Positions 10,130 to 18,139 of a stretch of DNA of 64,000 nucleotides are shown piece after piece. The translations under genes and the position numbers were made by a program. The stretch is taken from contig JAIEAP010000042.1 of NCBI GenBank assembly GCA_029071325.1, positions 124,001 through 188,000 of the forward strand, given 5' to 3'. The first letter of the stretch is position 1, and each line of letters opens with the position of its first letter. The DNA comes from Lachnospiraceae bacterium (GTDB lineage Bacteria > Bacillota > Clostridia > Lachnospirales > Lachnospiraceae). A model generated the notes under the pieces. The model did not search any database and was not told the origin of the DNA. It saw only the letters and a list, made by a program, of their open reading frames with translations.

Positions 10130-11373
10130 AACCGCTCCTCATCCGCAGCCGCGTGTATTCCCGCAACCGCTCCGCTTGCCCATGCCCATTGCAGATTGTA
10201 TCCCCCGCAGATACCGTCAATATCTACCATTTCCCCTGCAAAGTATAGGCCCGGCACAAGCCTTGATTCCATGGTGTGTGGATCTATCTCCGCAGTGTCT
10301 ACGCCGCCTGCGCTGACCTGGGCGCTGTCAAACTGATTCCAGTCCGTGATATCCACCCTGAAATGTTTGATGCTTCGTGCAATATGCATAATCTGTGTTT
10401 CTGACACTCCTGTCGCGCAAGCGGACGGCTTCACTCCGGCACAGCCCAGTAATACCGGAATCAGCTTATCCGGCAGCAGCCCAAGCAATGGCTGTTCCAT
10501 AGTCATGTGAGAGGAAAGCGCGAAACGTTTTGCAAGATACGTTCCCAGCTCTGCTTCTTCAAAGGACGGAAGGAAGTCAATCTGTGCATGGCAGTCCTTT
10601 CCTTCGGTCAGCGCTCTTGAGGCAAGGCGGCTGAACTGAAATACCGGGATGCCGGAAATACCGTAACCGGTTAGCTGAAGTTCTCCTTCTTCCTTACAAA
10701 TCCACTGGTCATTTATGTATAAATCGATTTTTGCGTCTGCACGAATTCCTGCAATATCACCAAAAAATGACTGTTTTCCCTTCAATCCGACAAGACCCGG
10801 CACAATATCTATTATATGGTGCCCGAGTGCCTCTAAATATAGAAAACCGCTTCCGTCACTCCCGCTTTTACGGAGCGTTTTTCCACCGGTTGCAAGTATG
10901 CATTTTGTTGCATGAAAATTTCCTTGTTTCGTCTCTATAAGAAAGCTTTTTTTTGACTTTGTCACGCGGCGAATCCCGCAGTTACATACAATACCTACTC
11001 CCAGCCGCTGTAATTCCAGCAAAAACAGAGTGCGCACAGAGGATGCCTGTCCGCTGCCAGGATAGTAACCGCCTTTTTTCAGTCTGGGGTGAATACCTAG
11101 TTCCTCAAAGAACTCTAATAATTCCGGCAGTCCGAATTGTGTAAAAACGGGCAAGACAAAAGCAGGGTCATTTCCGTAATACTTGTCGGCACCCTGCGCT
11201 TCATTGGCAAAATTACATTTTCCGTTTCCGGTAGCGAGCAGCTTCTTTCCCAGGGTATCCATGTGTTCCAAGATGATTACACGCCTTCCCTTGCGGGCTG
11301 CCATGACAGCAGCTGTCATTCCTGCCGCTCCGCCGCCGATTACAATAACATCTGCATTATTCAAGGATATCAT
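10126..11373 (-). CDS. BaiN/HI0933-family NAD(P)/FAD-dependent oxidoreductase
   Basis: Flavoprotein of 415 aa in the HI0933 family, which includes BaiN, an enzyme reported to reduce bile-acid intermediates in Clostridium scindens. The N-terminal GGGAAGMTAAVMAARKG dinucleotide motif is present, and the C-terminus has the typical DGICGGYNLQWAWASG segment. Family membership is clear but a bile-acid function cannot be inferred, since housekeeping members are near universal in Clostridia. ATG 11373 is chosen because a GGAG site lies 7 nt upstream; an ATG at 11397 lacks one. It overlaps the end of the DUF308 gene by 17 bp and the next gene by 4 bp. Confidence 0.87.
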   Translation of the reverse strand: MISLNNADVIVIGGGAAGMTAAVMAARKGRRVIILEHMDTLGKKLLATGNGKCNFANEAQGADKYYGNDPAFVLPVFTQFGLPELLEFFEELGIHPRLKKGGYYPGSGQASSVRTLFLLELQRLGVGIVCNCGIRRVTKSKKSFLIETKQGNFHATKCILATGGKTLRKSGSDGSGFLYLEALGHHIIDIVPGLVGLKGKQSFFGDIAGIRADAKIDLYINDQWICKEEGELQLTGYGISGIPVFQFSRLASRALTEGKDCHAQIDFLPSFEEAELGTYLAKRFALSSHMTMEQPLLGLLPDKLIPVLLGCAGVKPSACATGVSETQIMHIARSIKHFRVDITDWNQFDSAQVSAGGVDTAEIDPHTMESRLVPGLYFAGEMVDIDGICGGYNLQWAWASGAVAGIHAAADEERL

Positions 11374-12010
11374 TTCCTGTCTCCGAGTCCTTGGCATCTT
11401 TTGAAACTATATCTGTAATTACTTCTCCCGGATATGCTGCCATATCCTTTGCCTGCTTCTGGTATCCGTGCAGACGGATGGTCAGATACAGAACGCTGAA
11501 CAGGCTTAAACAGCCGTCTATTACAAGCATGATATAAGTAAAGCGAGACAAATCCTCCATGCGGTCAAAAGGATTCAGCAAAACCACTGCACCGCATATG
11601 ATCATTGTTACAGCCACAACCAGTATGGCGATCCATGCCTTGTCCTTCATGGCTTCTAAGTCCAGCGCATGCTGAAGCTTGATGATTCCGCTGGCAAGAA
11701 GCAGTATCCCAAGGCAGACGAGCAGATATGTGCTGACTATTTCGGCGCGCAGCAGAGCACACACACCAAGCACCACCATCAGGGCGCCTGCGGAAAAGGT
11801 GTAGCAGTTCAGCTTGCGGTATGATTCCGTCATAAAATATCTTACAATAGAAACAATGCCTCCTACGATCATTACGACACCGATTCCGTATACAATCTGA
11901 ATAATCCTCGCCCCAGGGAACAGAAGGAGAAATAATCCCAGCAGGATTGCAAGTACTGCTGCCCCCAGTATCGCCATGGTTCCGTTTGTTCTTCCTCTCA
12001 TTTCTCTCAT
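11357..12010 (-). CDS. DUF308 / HdeD-like membrane protein
   Basis: Integral membrane protein of 217 aa with about six predicted helices, arranged as the paired-helix repeats typical of DUF308 (HdeD-like) proteins (for example AILGAAVLAILLGLFLLL and GIGVVMIVGGIVSIV). HdeD in Escherichia coli is linked to acid resistance, but most homologues have no known role. The start at 12010 is set by a GGAGG site 7 nt upstream. The gene is preceded by a good promoter and a repeat-like leader (see the promoter at 12080-12130). Confidence 0.8.
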   Translation of the reverse strand: MREMRGRTNGTMAILGAAVLAILLGLFLLLFPGARIIQIVYGIGVVMIVGGIVSIVRYFMTESYRKLNCYTFSAGALMVVLGVCALLRAEIVSTYLLVCLGILLLASGIIKLQHALDLEAMKDKAWIAILVVAVTMIICGAVVLLNPFDRMEDLSRFTYIMLVIDGCLSLFSVLYLTIRLHGYQKQAKDMAAYPGEVITDIVSKDAKDSETGNDILE

Positions 12011-12079
12011 GTAACAGCCTCCGCTTTTCCTCATTCACGGGCTTCTACGTTTCGGTACGCCCGCAGTGCACATTCTGGC

Positions 12080-12130
12080 ACTGCTCATTGCCTGCGTGCA
12101 CATTGTATCATAACCGCAGATAACAGTCAA
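12080..12130 (-). promoter_or_regulatory. Promoter with conserved leader module, copy A
   Basis: On the minus strand a TTGACT -35 (12125-12130) and a TACAAT -10 (12102-12107) are separated by 17 bp. They are followed by the conserved leader sequence ending in CAATGAGCAGT (down to 12080). The leader to the DUF308 gene is about 85 nt and can form GCAGTGC/GCACTGC and CGGGC/GCCCG hairpins. The same module recurs at 35225-35275 and 58740-58767. Confidence 0.7.
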
Positions 12131-12170
12131 ATATCCTGGGGCTTTAAAATCAAAGGTTACACTCGAAAAA

Positions 12171-12563
12171 TCAGCTGGAGTAATTCTCTAAGAACCGGTA
12201 CAGGTCCTCCAGATTTGTGAAAATCTTACCTTCGATAATTTCCTGCTGTAGGTCCATGGGAAGCGTTGCGGACACAATACCGGTGTACATATACACGGTA
12301 TCCGGGTTGTCCAGATATACAGTGAGGAATCCCTCCTCTTCCATAACCACATACTGATGGGGAGGCGTGATATGAACACTTTCAACAGTAAGCTCCGTCT
12401 CCTCAGGTTCCGGCTCTTCTTCCGGAAGATTTGCCTCTAAAGGCAGACGCTCCGCCTCACGTTCATTTAATATCATCTGGTAACGGTAATTCCCGTAACC
12501 GATGATGGCAGCCATTAATACGGCGCAAAAAATTAAAATGCGAATACGATTTGTTTTTTTCAT
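12171..12563 (-). CDS. Small membrane-anchored protein with BofC C-terminal-like domain
   Basis: A 130-aa protein with one N-terminal transmembrane segment (residues 7-24) and an acidic linker rich in Glu and Pro. Its C-terminal half resembles the BofC C-terminal domain: YVVMEEEGFLTVY, then LPMDLQQEIIEG and the ending LEDLYRFLENYSS. In Bacillus, BofC restrains the SpoIVB signalling protease during sporulation. The match here is by eye only, and the N-terminal BofC domain is absent. An alternative start lies at 12590; 12563 gives the usual basic residues before the helix. It sits between the flippase and DUF308 genes. Confidence 0.6.
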   Translation of the reverse strand: MKKTNRIRILIFCAVLMAAIIGYGNYRYQMILNEREAERLPLEANLPEEEPEPEETELTVESVHITPPHQYVVMEEEGFLTVYLDNPDTVYMYTGIVSATLPMDLQQEIIEGKIFTNLEDLYRFLENYSS

Positions 12564-12641
12564 AATTATCACCACAAATAGTATCCGCATTTTTGATAGA
12601 TTTATACAATGTGCGTCCGAAAAATTCCAAAGTGCCAGATG

Positions 12642-14300
12642 TCAGCGTAATAGATGCAGTTTCTTGGCAATCCGCACCAGCAAATGCCCTTTGGGGAAGC
12701 CCATCAGTTCACTCTCTGACAAACCCTTAAGCAACAGAAGCAGGATGCCGTAGATTATGATTCCAAGCACGATCGCCGCAATGGCAGATACGGTATTGAT
12801 GCCGAACAGCATCTGCATTCCCGTATAGATACCGTATACGCAGGCTCCCATGATCACTGAGGATACCCCGGGAATCAGGAATGTCTTCACAATCTCCTGC
12901 TGATAGCCGCTGTACTTCCTGAGGGAAATGGCGTTCAATACGCACATGAAAAAAGCAAACAGCGCGTTGGCATATACTACTGCATATATGTTCAGATGAA
13001 AGGAGAACATAAACAGCGCCAGGCAGCCGATATGAAGTATCAGCGCCACTACTGCATTTTTGACAGGAGCCTTCATGCGGCTGATTCCCTGCAAAAGCCC
13101 GTTGGAAAGGGTGGACAGCGAATAGAATATGATTGCAATGGCGCCTGCACGCAGGATGTTGACAGACAGCTCCCCGGAATACAGATGCAGCAGACGCAGC
13201 AAGGGTTCGGCAAGCACAGCGATGCCAACGGTACAGGGGATAGCGATCACCATAATAAAACGGATGGATACATTGATCTGACGGCGGACACTTGTCTTGT
13301 CGCGGACGGCATAGGAAGCCGCCAGATTTGGCACGCAGGTCGCAGCAAGGGAGGAAGCGATTGAAATCGGAATATTGATGATTGTCTTATATCTGGCAGA
13401 ATAAATACCCCACCAGGTATCGATCTCATTCATCTCATAGCCCTGCAGTTCTGCTACATTCTTGAAGATTCCCTGATCCAGCACAGCGCTGATATTGTAA
13501 ATGGTGGTACTCAGCAGTACCGGAATGATCGTAAGTAGTAAAATACGGAAAATACTCCGGTAAGATTCCGTTTTTTTGGTTACATCTCTGCGCATCTGGC
13601 GACGGAATATCCGAAGATATGCCATGAAAAGGAAGCCTAAGAACAGCATGGCTGCTGCCGCCCCCAAAGTAGTGCCCAGAGTTCCACCCGCAGCGCCGTA
13701 GGCAGAACCGTAATTATCTGCATTGCCGAGAACTGCGCCGATCCGAGCCCCGTAAATACACAGAAGATAAGCTGCCGCCACACTGACAACAGCATTGATG
13801 ATCTGTTCCAGTATCTGCGATACGGCGCTGGGCATGGTGGTCCCCAGTCCCTGGAAGAAACCGCGTATCACACCCAGAATGGCCACCATAAAGACGGTGG
13901 GCGCAAGTACCTTCAGCGCAAAGAGCGCTAAGGGAGTATTCAACAGACTGCTGGTGAAGAAGCCTGCTCCAAAATAGAGGATCAGAGCTGCTGCCAGTCC
14001 GGAACAGGTGGCAAAAATAAGAGCCCCCTTCACAATCCGGTAGGCATTTCGCCGCTGCCCCTTTGACACTCTTGCTGATACCAGTTTGGACACGGCAAGA
14101 GGAAGGCTGTATGCTGAGATCAGCAGCAGCATATTGTATACTTCATATGCCGCGCTATAGTAACTCATACCAACATCCCCAATGATGTTGGTCATGGGGA
14201 TGCGGTAAATTAAGCCAATGATCCTGCTGATCATGGACGCCACAGCAAGGATAGAACCCTGAACTAAAAAGTTGGAGTCTTTTCTTTTGGCTGCACTCAT
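12642..14300 (-). CDS. SpoVB/MurJ-like polysaccharide flippase (MOP superfamily)
   Basis: Polytopic membrane protein of 552 aa with about 14 hydrophobic segments and the MviN/SpoVB-type N-terminus (SILAVASMISRIIGLIYRIPM). Such proteins flip lipid-linked cell-wall or polysaccharide precursors. SpoVB is needed for spore cortex in Bacillus, while YtgP/MurJ handles lipid II. Which of these this protein represents cannot be decided by eye. I chose ATG 14300 (GAGG site 8 nt upstream) because the in-frame ATG at 14366 would overlap the DUF3048 gene. The neighbouring BofC-like gene is consistent with, but does not prove, a sporulation link. Confidence 0.85.
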   Translation of the reverse strand: MSAAKRKDSNFLVQGSILAVASMISRIIGLIYRIPMTNIIGDVGMSYYSAAYEVYNMLLLISAYSLPLAVSKLVSARVSKGQRRNAYRIVKGALIFATCSGLAAALILYFGAGFFTSSLLNTPLALFALKVLAPTVFMVAILGVIRGFFQGLGTTMPSAVSQILEQIINAVVSVAAAYLLCIYGARIGAVLGNADNYGSAYGAAGGTLGTTLGAAAAMLFLGFLFMAYLRIFRRQMRRDVTKKTESYRSIFRILLLTIIPVLLSTTIYNISAVLDQGIFKNVAELQGYEMNEIDTWWGIYSARYKTIINIPISIASSLAATCVPNLAASYAVRDKTSVRRQINVSIRFIMVIAIPCTVGIAVLAEPLLRLLHLYSGELSVNILRAGAIAIIFYSLSTLSNGLLQGISRMKAPVKNAVVALILHIGCLALFMFSFHLNIYAVVYANALFAFFMCVLNAISLRKYSGYQQEIVKTFLIPGVSSVIMGACVYGIYTGMQMLFGINTVSAIAAIVLGIIIYGILLLLLKGLSESELMGFPKGHLLVRIAKKLHLLR

Positions 14301-14319
14301 ATTTAAAACCTCGTGTTTT

Positions 14320-15447
14320 CTATTGCTGGCTCGGGGTCGGCGGTGTGAAATCGTCCTCGTTTGCAAATATGTTCAGTCTGCTCTCCATGTCGTTCAACAG
14401 TATGCATACCATGGTTTTGCCCTGATTGAGAACAATCTCGTTGCCCTCCATATCAAAATAGCGGGTAGGGGAATTCTCGTCCGCTTTACTCCAGGTTACA
14501 TCGATCACCTTACCGTTTGTGATATATTTGCCGGTGCCCTCCCCGGTACTCTCTACATCCAGGTATCCGTACTGCGCATCGATTTTGGTGTAATCACAGT
14601 ATTGAAGGATGATATTTTTGAAGGTAAGCTGTGTTCCGGTATTTTCGTCCATATGCTCTCTCTTAAACTGGAAACGGTAGTATAATCCGTCTTCATCGTT
14701 GTACACGAACCATGGATTGTTGATATAGTATCCCGGCTGGACGACGGCTGCCGTCTCACCCTGCAGCTCAATCTCCTTCTCATCATCCTTATTAAATATA
14801 TAATGCCCCTTGTAATCATCCGGGAGTTTGCGCTCATATTCCAGAAGATCAATGCCTGCATCGATACCCTCCGTGCTGACAAAAGCATTGTGGGGAGCTT
14901 TCCGCTCCTTGTCCCGGAAGAATGATGCGGCATCTACCGCGCCGTTCAATCCGTTGATATCTTCTATCTTTCCGCTGTTCAGAAGATCCGTGGCATAGGA
15001 TGCCTGCCCGTAATGGATGTACATAGCGTCGAATTCCATTGCATAATAAGCGTAATAGTGACGGCAGCTACGGACAGAACCGATTCTCTCCAGATTGGAA
15101 TAATCCTGGAAAATGGGCATCAGACGTGTGATTCCGCCCTCTGCAGGAGCTTCATACATAACGTCCGCCTGGGACAGTCCATACTGCGGAAGGGCATCGT
15201 TGGTATTGCCGATCATAATTGCTACCGGCTTTTGTGCTGCCAGTTCCTCGTCAATCCACTCACCGCTGAGATAACTGCGGGCAAGCCCGTCTTTGCTCTC
15301 CTCCGTATCCTCGGTATCCGTAGCGATTATTTCCTCAGGCTCGGTATTCTTTACTTCTTCGTCTTCATTTTTGCTGCATCCGGCACATCCTGTCAGCAGC
15401 GTGACAGTCAATAACGCCATACTCAGCATGGTAAAAAATTTCTTCAT
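14320..15447 (-). CDS. DUF3048 (YerB-like) lipoprotein
   Basis: Secreted lipoprotein of 375 aa with a clear type II signal (MKKFFTMLSMALLTVTLLTGC, lipobox LTGC at residues 18-21). An acidic linker follows, then a DUF3048 domain (AIMIGNTNDALPQYGLSQAD near residue 75; GSVRSCRHYYAYYAMEFDA near residue 121) with its C-terminal companion domain. In Bacillus the homologue is YerB, of unknown function. A GGAGG site precedes ATG 15447. It lies upstream of the flippase gene in the same direction with a 19-bp gap, so they may share a transcript. Confidence 0.85.
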   Translation of the reverse strand: MKKFFTMLSMALLTVTLLTGCAGCSKNEDEEVKNTEPEEIIATDTEDTEESKDGLARSYLSGEWIDEELAAQKPVAIMIGNTNDALPQYGLSQADVMYEAPAEGGITRLMPIFQDYSNLERIGSVRSCRHYYAYYAMEFDAMYIHYGQASYATDLLNSGKIEDINGLNGAVDAASFFRDKERKAPHNAFVSTEGIDAGIDLLEYERKLPDDYKGHYIFNKDDEKEIELQGETAAVVQPGYYINNPWFVYNDEDGLYYRFQFKREHMDENTGTQLTFKNIILQYCDYTKIDAQYGYLDVESTGEGTGKYITNGKVIDVTWSKADENSPTRYFDMEGNEIVLNQGKTMVCILLNDMESRLNIFANEDDFTPPTPSQQ

Positions 15448-15477
15448 GTTTGTCCTCCATTGTTAATATTAGGAAAT

Positions 15478-15975
15478 TTATCTTGAAATCTGAAGTTCTT
15501 CCAGTATTTCCTGCTGTTTTCGTTCCATAAGCTGTGCATCCTCATCGGTCATATGGTCGTAGCCGAATAGATGCAGCATACTGTGGACAATGAGAAATGC
15601 AAATTCCCGCCGGGCGCTGTGACCGTACTCCACGGCCTGAAACAGTACCTTAGGCACACATAGAATGATGTCTCCCAGCATTACATCTCCGGTATCCGGA
15701 TTGAAATTATTCAAAGAGTCCTTCTTCAACTTCGAAAAATCTCCCGGCGCATCATAGGATAACATGGGAAAAGACAGTACGTCTGTGGGACTGTCTATCT
15801 GACGGTAGGACTTGTTGATCCATTGAATTTCATCAAGCCCTGTCAAAGTGAGATTCACTTCAGCATCATAAGGGAAATGCTCATGTTTTATTGTATACAT
15901 TATGACATCTTTTGCAAGTGTTTCATAATCAAAATCAAAAGAAAGTTTTGTCTCCCGTGCTATTGTAATGGTCAA
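15478..15975 (-). CDS. ybeY: Endoribonuclease YbeY
   Basis: Zinc-dependent endoribonuclease involved in 16S rRNA 3' maturation and ribosome quality control. The 165-aa protein has the diagnostic metal site HSMLHLFGYDH (His131, His135, His141) and the SPTDVLSFPM motif. The start is TTG at 15975, overlapping the stop of the upstream HD-like gene by 4 bp (TTGA), with a GGGAG site about 10 nt upstream. The gene lies in the conserved phoH-pgpH-ybeY order. Confidence 0.95.
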   Translation of the reverse strand: MTITIARETKLSFDFDYETLAKDVIMYTIKHEHFPYDAEVNLTLTGLDEIQWINKSYRQIDSPTDVLSFPMLSYDAPGDFSKLKKDSLNNFNPDTGDVMLGDIILCVPKVLFQAVEYGHSARREFAFLIVHSMLHLFGYDHMTDEDAQLMERKQQEILEELQISR

Positions 15976-17153
15976 TACAATTCCACTCCCTTCGCTAAAA
16001 ACTCCCGGATTTTCAGGAATTGGTTCATTCCCATACCGGATAGATCATAAATTCCTTCGGAAGATTTCTCGTTTAGTGTCTGGTAGATCACAATATCATG
16101 GTTCCATACGCTCTGCAGAGTATCCTGTCCCAGCAATTCAAACTTTGTTACTAAGATATCCACCATATGGACAATCGCAGATTCCATTGTACTGATTTCC
16201 TTTTTCTCGCCGTTATACTCTGCCAGGATATCAATGACTTCCTGAGGAAAACAATTGCTCTCAGCCAATTGGACGCCGTTTTCCACAAAGGGCTCTCCCT
16301 CCAGCTTGCCGATCCTATAATAAAAACCTGCGGCCGCAGCAACCAGCTCATTTGCGCCAAGCTGCTTTGCACATGCCTGTGCTACGCCGGAAACCTTCAC
16401 TGCATGGGCGTAATCAATCTCAGAATATTTCTTCACTTCCTGTACCAGAGGAAAATCCTCAGCAATGATCTCCTGCAGGCTGCGCCGCTTCTCTTCTCTG
16501 ATATACTGGTTCAGCCGGTCAAAACAACCCATAATCACTGCGATGGTCACCACACCGTCTGCCAGCGCATACAAATATAAACGGTAATTCATTTCATAGC
16601 AGCTTATGTAATAAAGCATACAGGGAATTACAATGGATAAGGCAAACAATATAATGCAGCCGTATATGCGCAGCTTCTTTTTGGCAAACAGTAAAGACAG
16701 CGTACACCCGCACACGGTAAGCAGCATATAGGCGGCATATTCATAATAGTCCGCGCTGGATACCATACACAGCAGTGTATTCAGATAAGTGACCGTCACC
16801 ATGGCAATGCGTTCGTTTCCTGCCGCTGTCAACAGAATTGCCGGGATCATTACCGGTGCCATGTATGCCGGAAGAAATACATAAACCATATACAGCCCCA
16901 CGCAGCCCGCCATGATCCATGTGAGCAGCGTCAGATCACTGTTGATATGGCGGCTCACTCTGCCATCCATCCGGTCTATCTCTATGATCAGAATCAGAAA
17001 CGGCAGGAAAATGCCATACAAAAACAATACTACCAATATCTTGTCCAGAAGAAAACGGTGCAGCAATACAAGATACAGGGAATAAATCAGCAGTAAGACG
17101 GCCATTGCGGTAATGTGCAGGCCTCTCTTTAGCGAAAATTTCTTATCTCTCAT
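15972..17153 (-). CDS. PgpH-position membrane protein with degenerate HD domain
   Basis: A 393-aa protein with about seven transmembrane helices (residues 12-210) followed by a cytoplasmic domain aligned with the HD domain of PgpH, the c-di-AMP phosphodiesterase. It occupies the PgpH (YqfF) position between phoH and ybeY. Two differences stand out. The long extracytoplasmic 7TMR-HD sensor part of PgpH is missing. The HD dyad expected in YYHDIGK reads YYRIGK (Tyr279-Arg280), and the later HH pair reads Tyr313-Asn314. Only the first His (His250) and the last Asp (Asp332) remain. It is therefore probably not a phosphohydrolase. Start and stop overlap both neighbours by 4 bp. Confidence 0.8.
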   Translation of the reverse strand: MRDKKFSLKRGLHITAMAVLLLIYSLYLVLLHRFLLDKILVVLFLYGIFLPFLILIIEIDRMDGRVSRHINSDLTLLTWIMAGCVGLYMVYVFLPAYMAPVMIPAILLTAAGNERIAMVTVTYLNTLLCMVSSADYYEYAAYMLLTVCGCTLSLLFAKKKLRIYGCIILFALSIVIPCMLYYISCYEMNYRLYLYALADGVVTIAVIMGCFDRLNQYIREEKRRSLQEIIAEDFPLVQEVKKYSEIDYAHAVKVSGVAQACAKQLGANELVAAAAGFYYRIGKLEGEPFVENGVQLAESNCFPQEVIDILAEYNGEKKEISTMESAIVHMVDILVTKFELLGQDTLQSVWNHDIVIYQTLNEKSSEGIYDLSGMGMNQFLKIREFLAKGVELY

Positions 17154-18139
17154 CGTCTGTTACCCTTTTTAGCCTTTTGCGCGGTTCTCTGCTCATAAGT
17201 ATCATATGCCTGTACGATTTTCTGCACAAGAGGATGGCGTACCACATCTGCACCGGACAACTGGCAGACCGCAATTTCCTTGACGCTGCGCAGCACACGC
17301 ATGGCAACGTCCAGTCCTGATTTGGTCCCGGCCGGAAGATCCTTCTGGGTGGCATCGCCGGTGATCACTACCTTGGAACCAAAGCCGATACGCGTCAGGA
17401 ACATTTTCATCTGTGCCGGCGTGGTATTCTGTGCCTCGTCCAGTATGATAAAGGCATTGTCCAGTGTTCTGCCCCGCATATAGGCAAGAGGCGCCACTTC
17501 GATGAGTCCTTTTTCCATATTCCGTGTGAAGCTCTCTGCTCCCATGATCTGATACAGCGCGTCGTAGAGCGGACGCAGATAGGGATCAATCTTGCTTTGG
17601 AGATCCCCCGGCAGAAATCCCAGTTTTTCCCCTGCCTCAATTGCAGGGCGCGTCAGAATAATACGACTGACTTCTTCGTTTTTGAAGGCGGTAATCGCCA
17701 TTGCCATTGCCAGATATGTTTTTCCTGTTCCAGCCGGGCCAATGCCGAACACGATCATTTTGCTGCGGATCTCATCTACATAATGCTTCTGTCCCAGTGT
17801 TTTTGGCTTTACCGGCTTGCCGTTTACCGTATGACAGATGCAGTCCCGGTCAATCTCCACCAAAGCACCTTCCTGGTGCTCTCCCAGGAGAGACAACAGG
17901 TAACTCACACGCTGCTCATCGATTTCATTGCCGCGTTCCGCCAGCTTTAAAAGCTGGGTGAACACGTCACAGGCACTCTTAACATTGGCAGGTTCCCCGA
18001 TCAGCTTAATGCCCTCATTGCGGGGAACTACGGTAATATTAAGAGTGCGCTCAATTAATTTTATGTTATGGTCAAACTGCCCGAATATATTTGAAATATA
18101 TCCGGCAGGTATGGTTATCACGGTTTCACTGAGACTCAT
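17150..18139 (-). CDS. phoH: PhoH-like ATPase
   Basis: P-loop NTPase of 329 aa with Walker A GPAGTGKT and Walker B FIILDEAQNTT. It belongs to the PhoH/YbeZ family, whose members work with YbeY in rRNA maturation. An N-terminal KH-like part precedes the ATPase. Start ATG 18139 has an AAGGAA site 9 nt upstream and overlaps yqfD by 14 bp; an ATG at 18175 is less likely. The position between yqfD and the HD-like gene matches Bacillus. Confidence 0.94.
   Translation of the reverse strand: MSLSETVITIPAGYISNIFGQFDHNIKLIERTLNITVVPRNEGIKLIGEPANVKSACDVFTQLLKLAERGNEIDEQRVSYLLSLLGEHQEGALVEIDRDCICHTVNGKPVKPKTLGQKHYVDEIRSKMIVFGIGPAGTGKTYLAMAMAITAFKNEEVSRIILTRPAIEAGEKLGFLPGDLQSKIDPYLRPLYDALYQIMGAESFTRNMEKGLIEVAPLAYMRGRTLDNAFIILDEAQNTTPAQMKMFLTRIGFGSKVVITGDATQKDLPAGTKSGLDVAMRVLRSVKEIAVCQLSGADVVRHPLVQKIVQAYDTYEQRTAQKAKKGNRR

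Noticed and set aside
10126-11373. Bile-acid pathway gene (baiN)
   Set aside because: The protein belongs to the HI0933 family, but no other bai gene is present and the family is widespread, so a bile-acid role is not supported.
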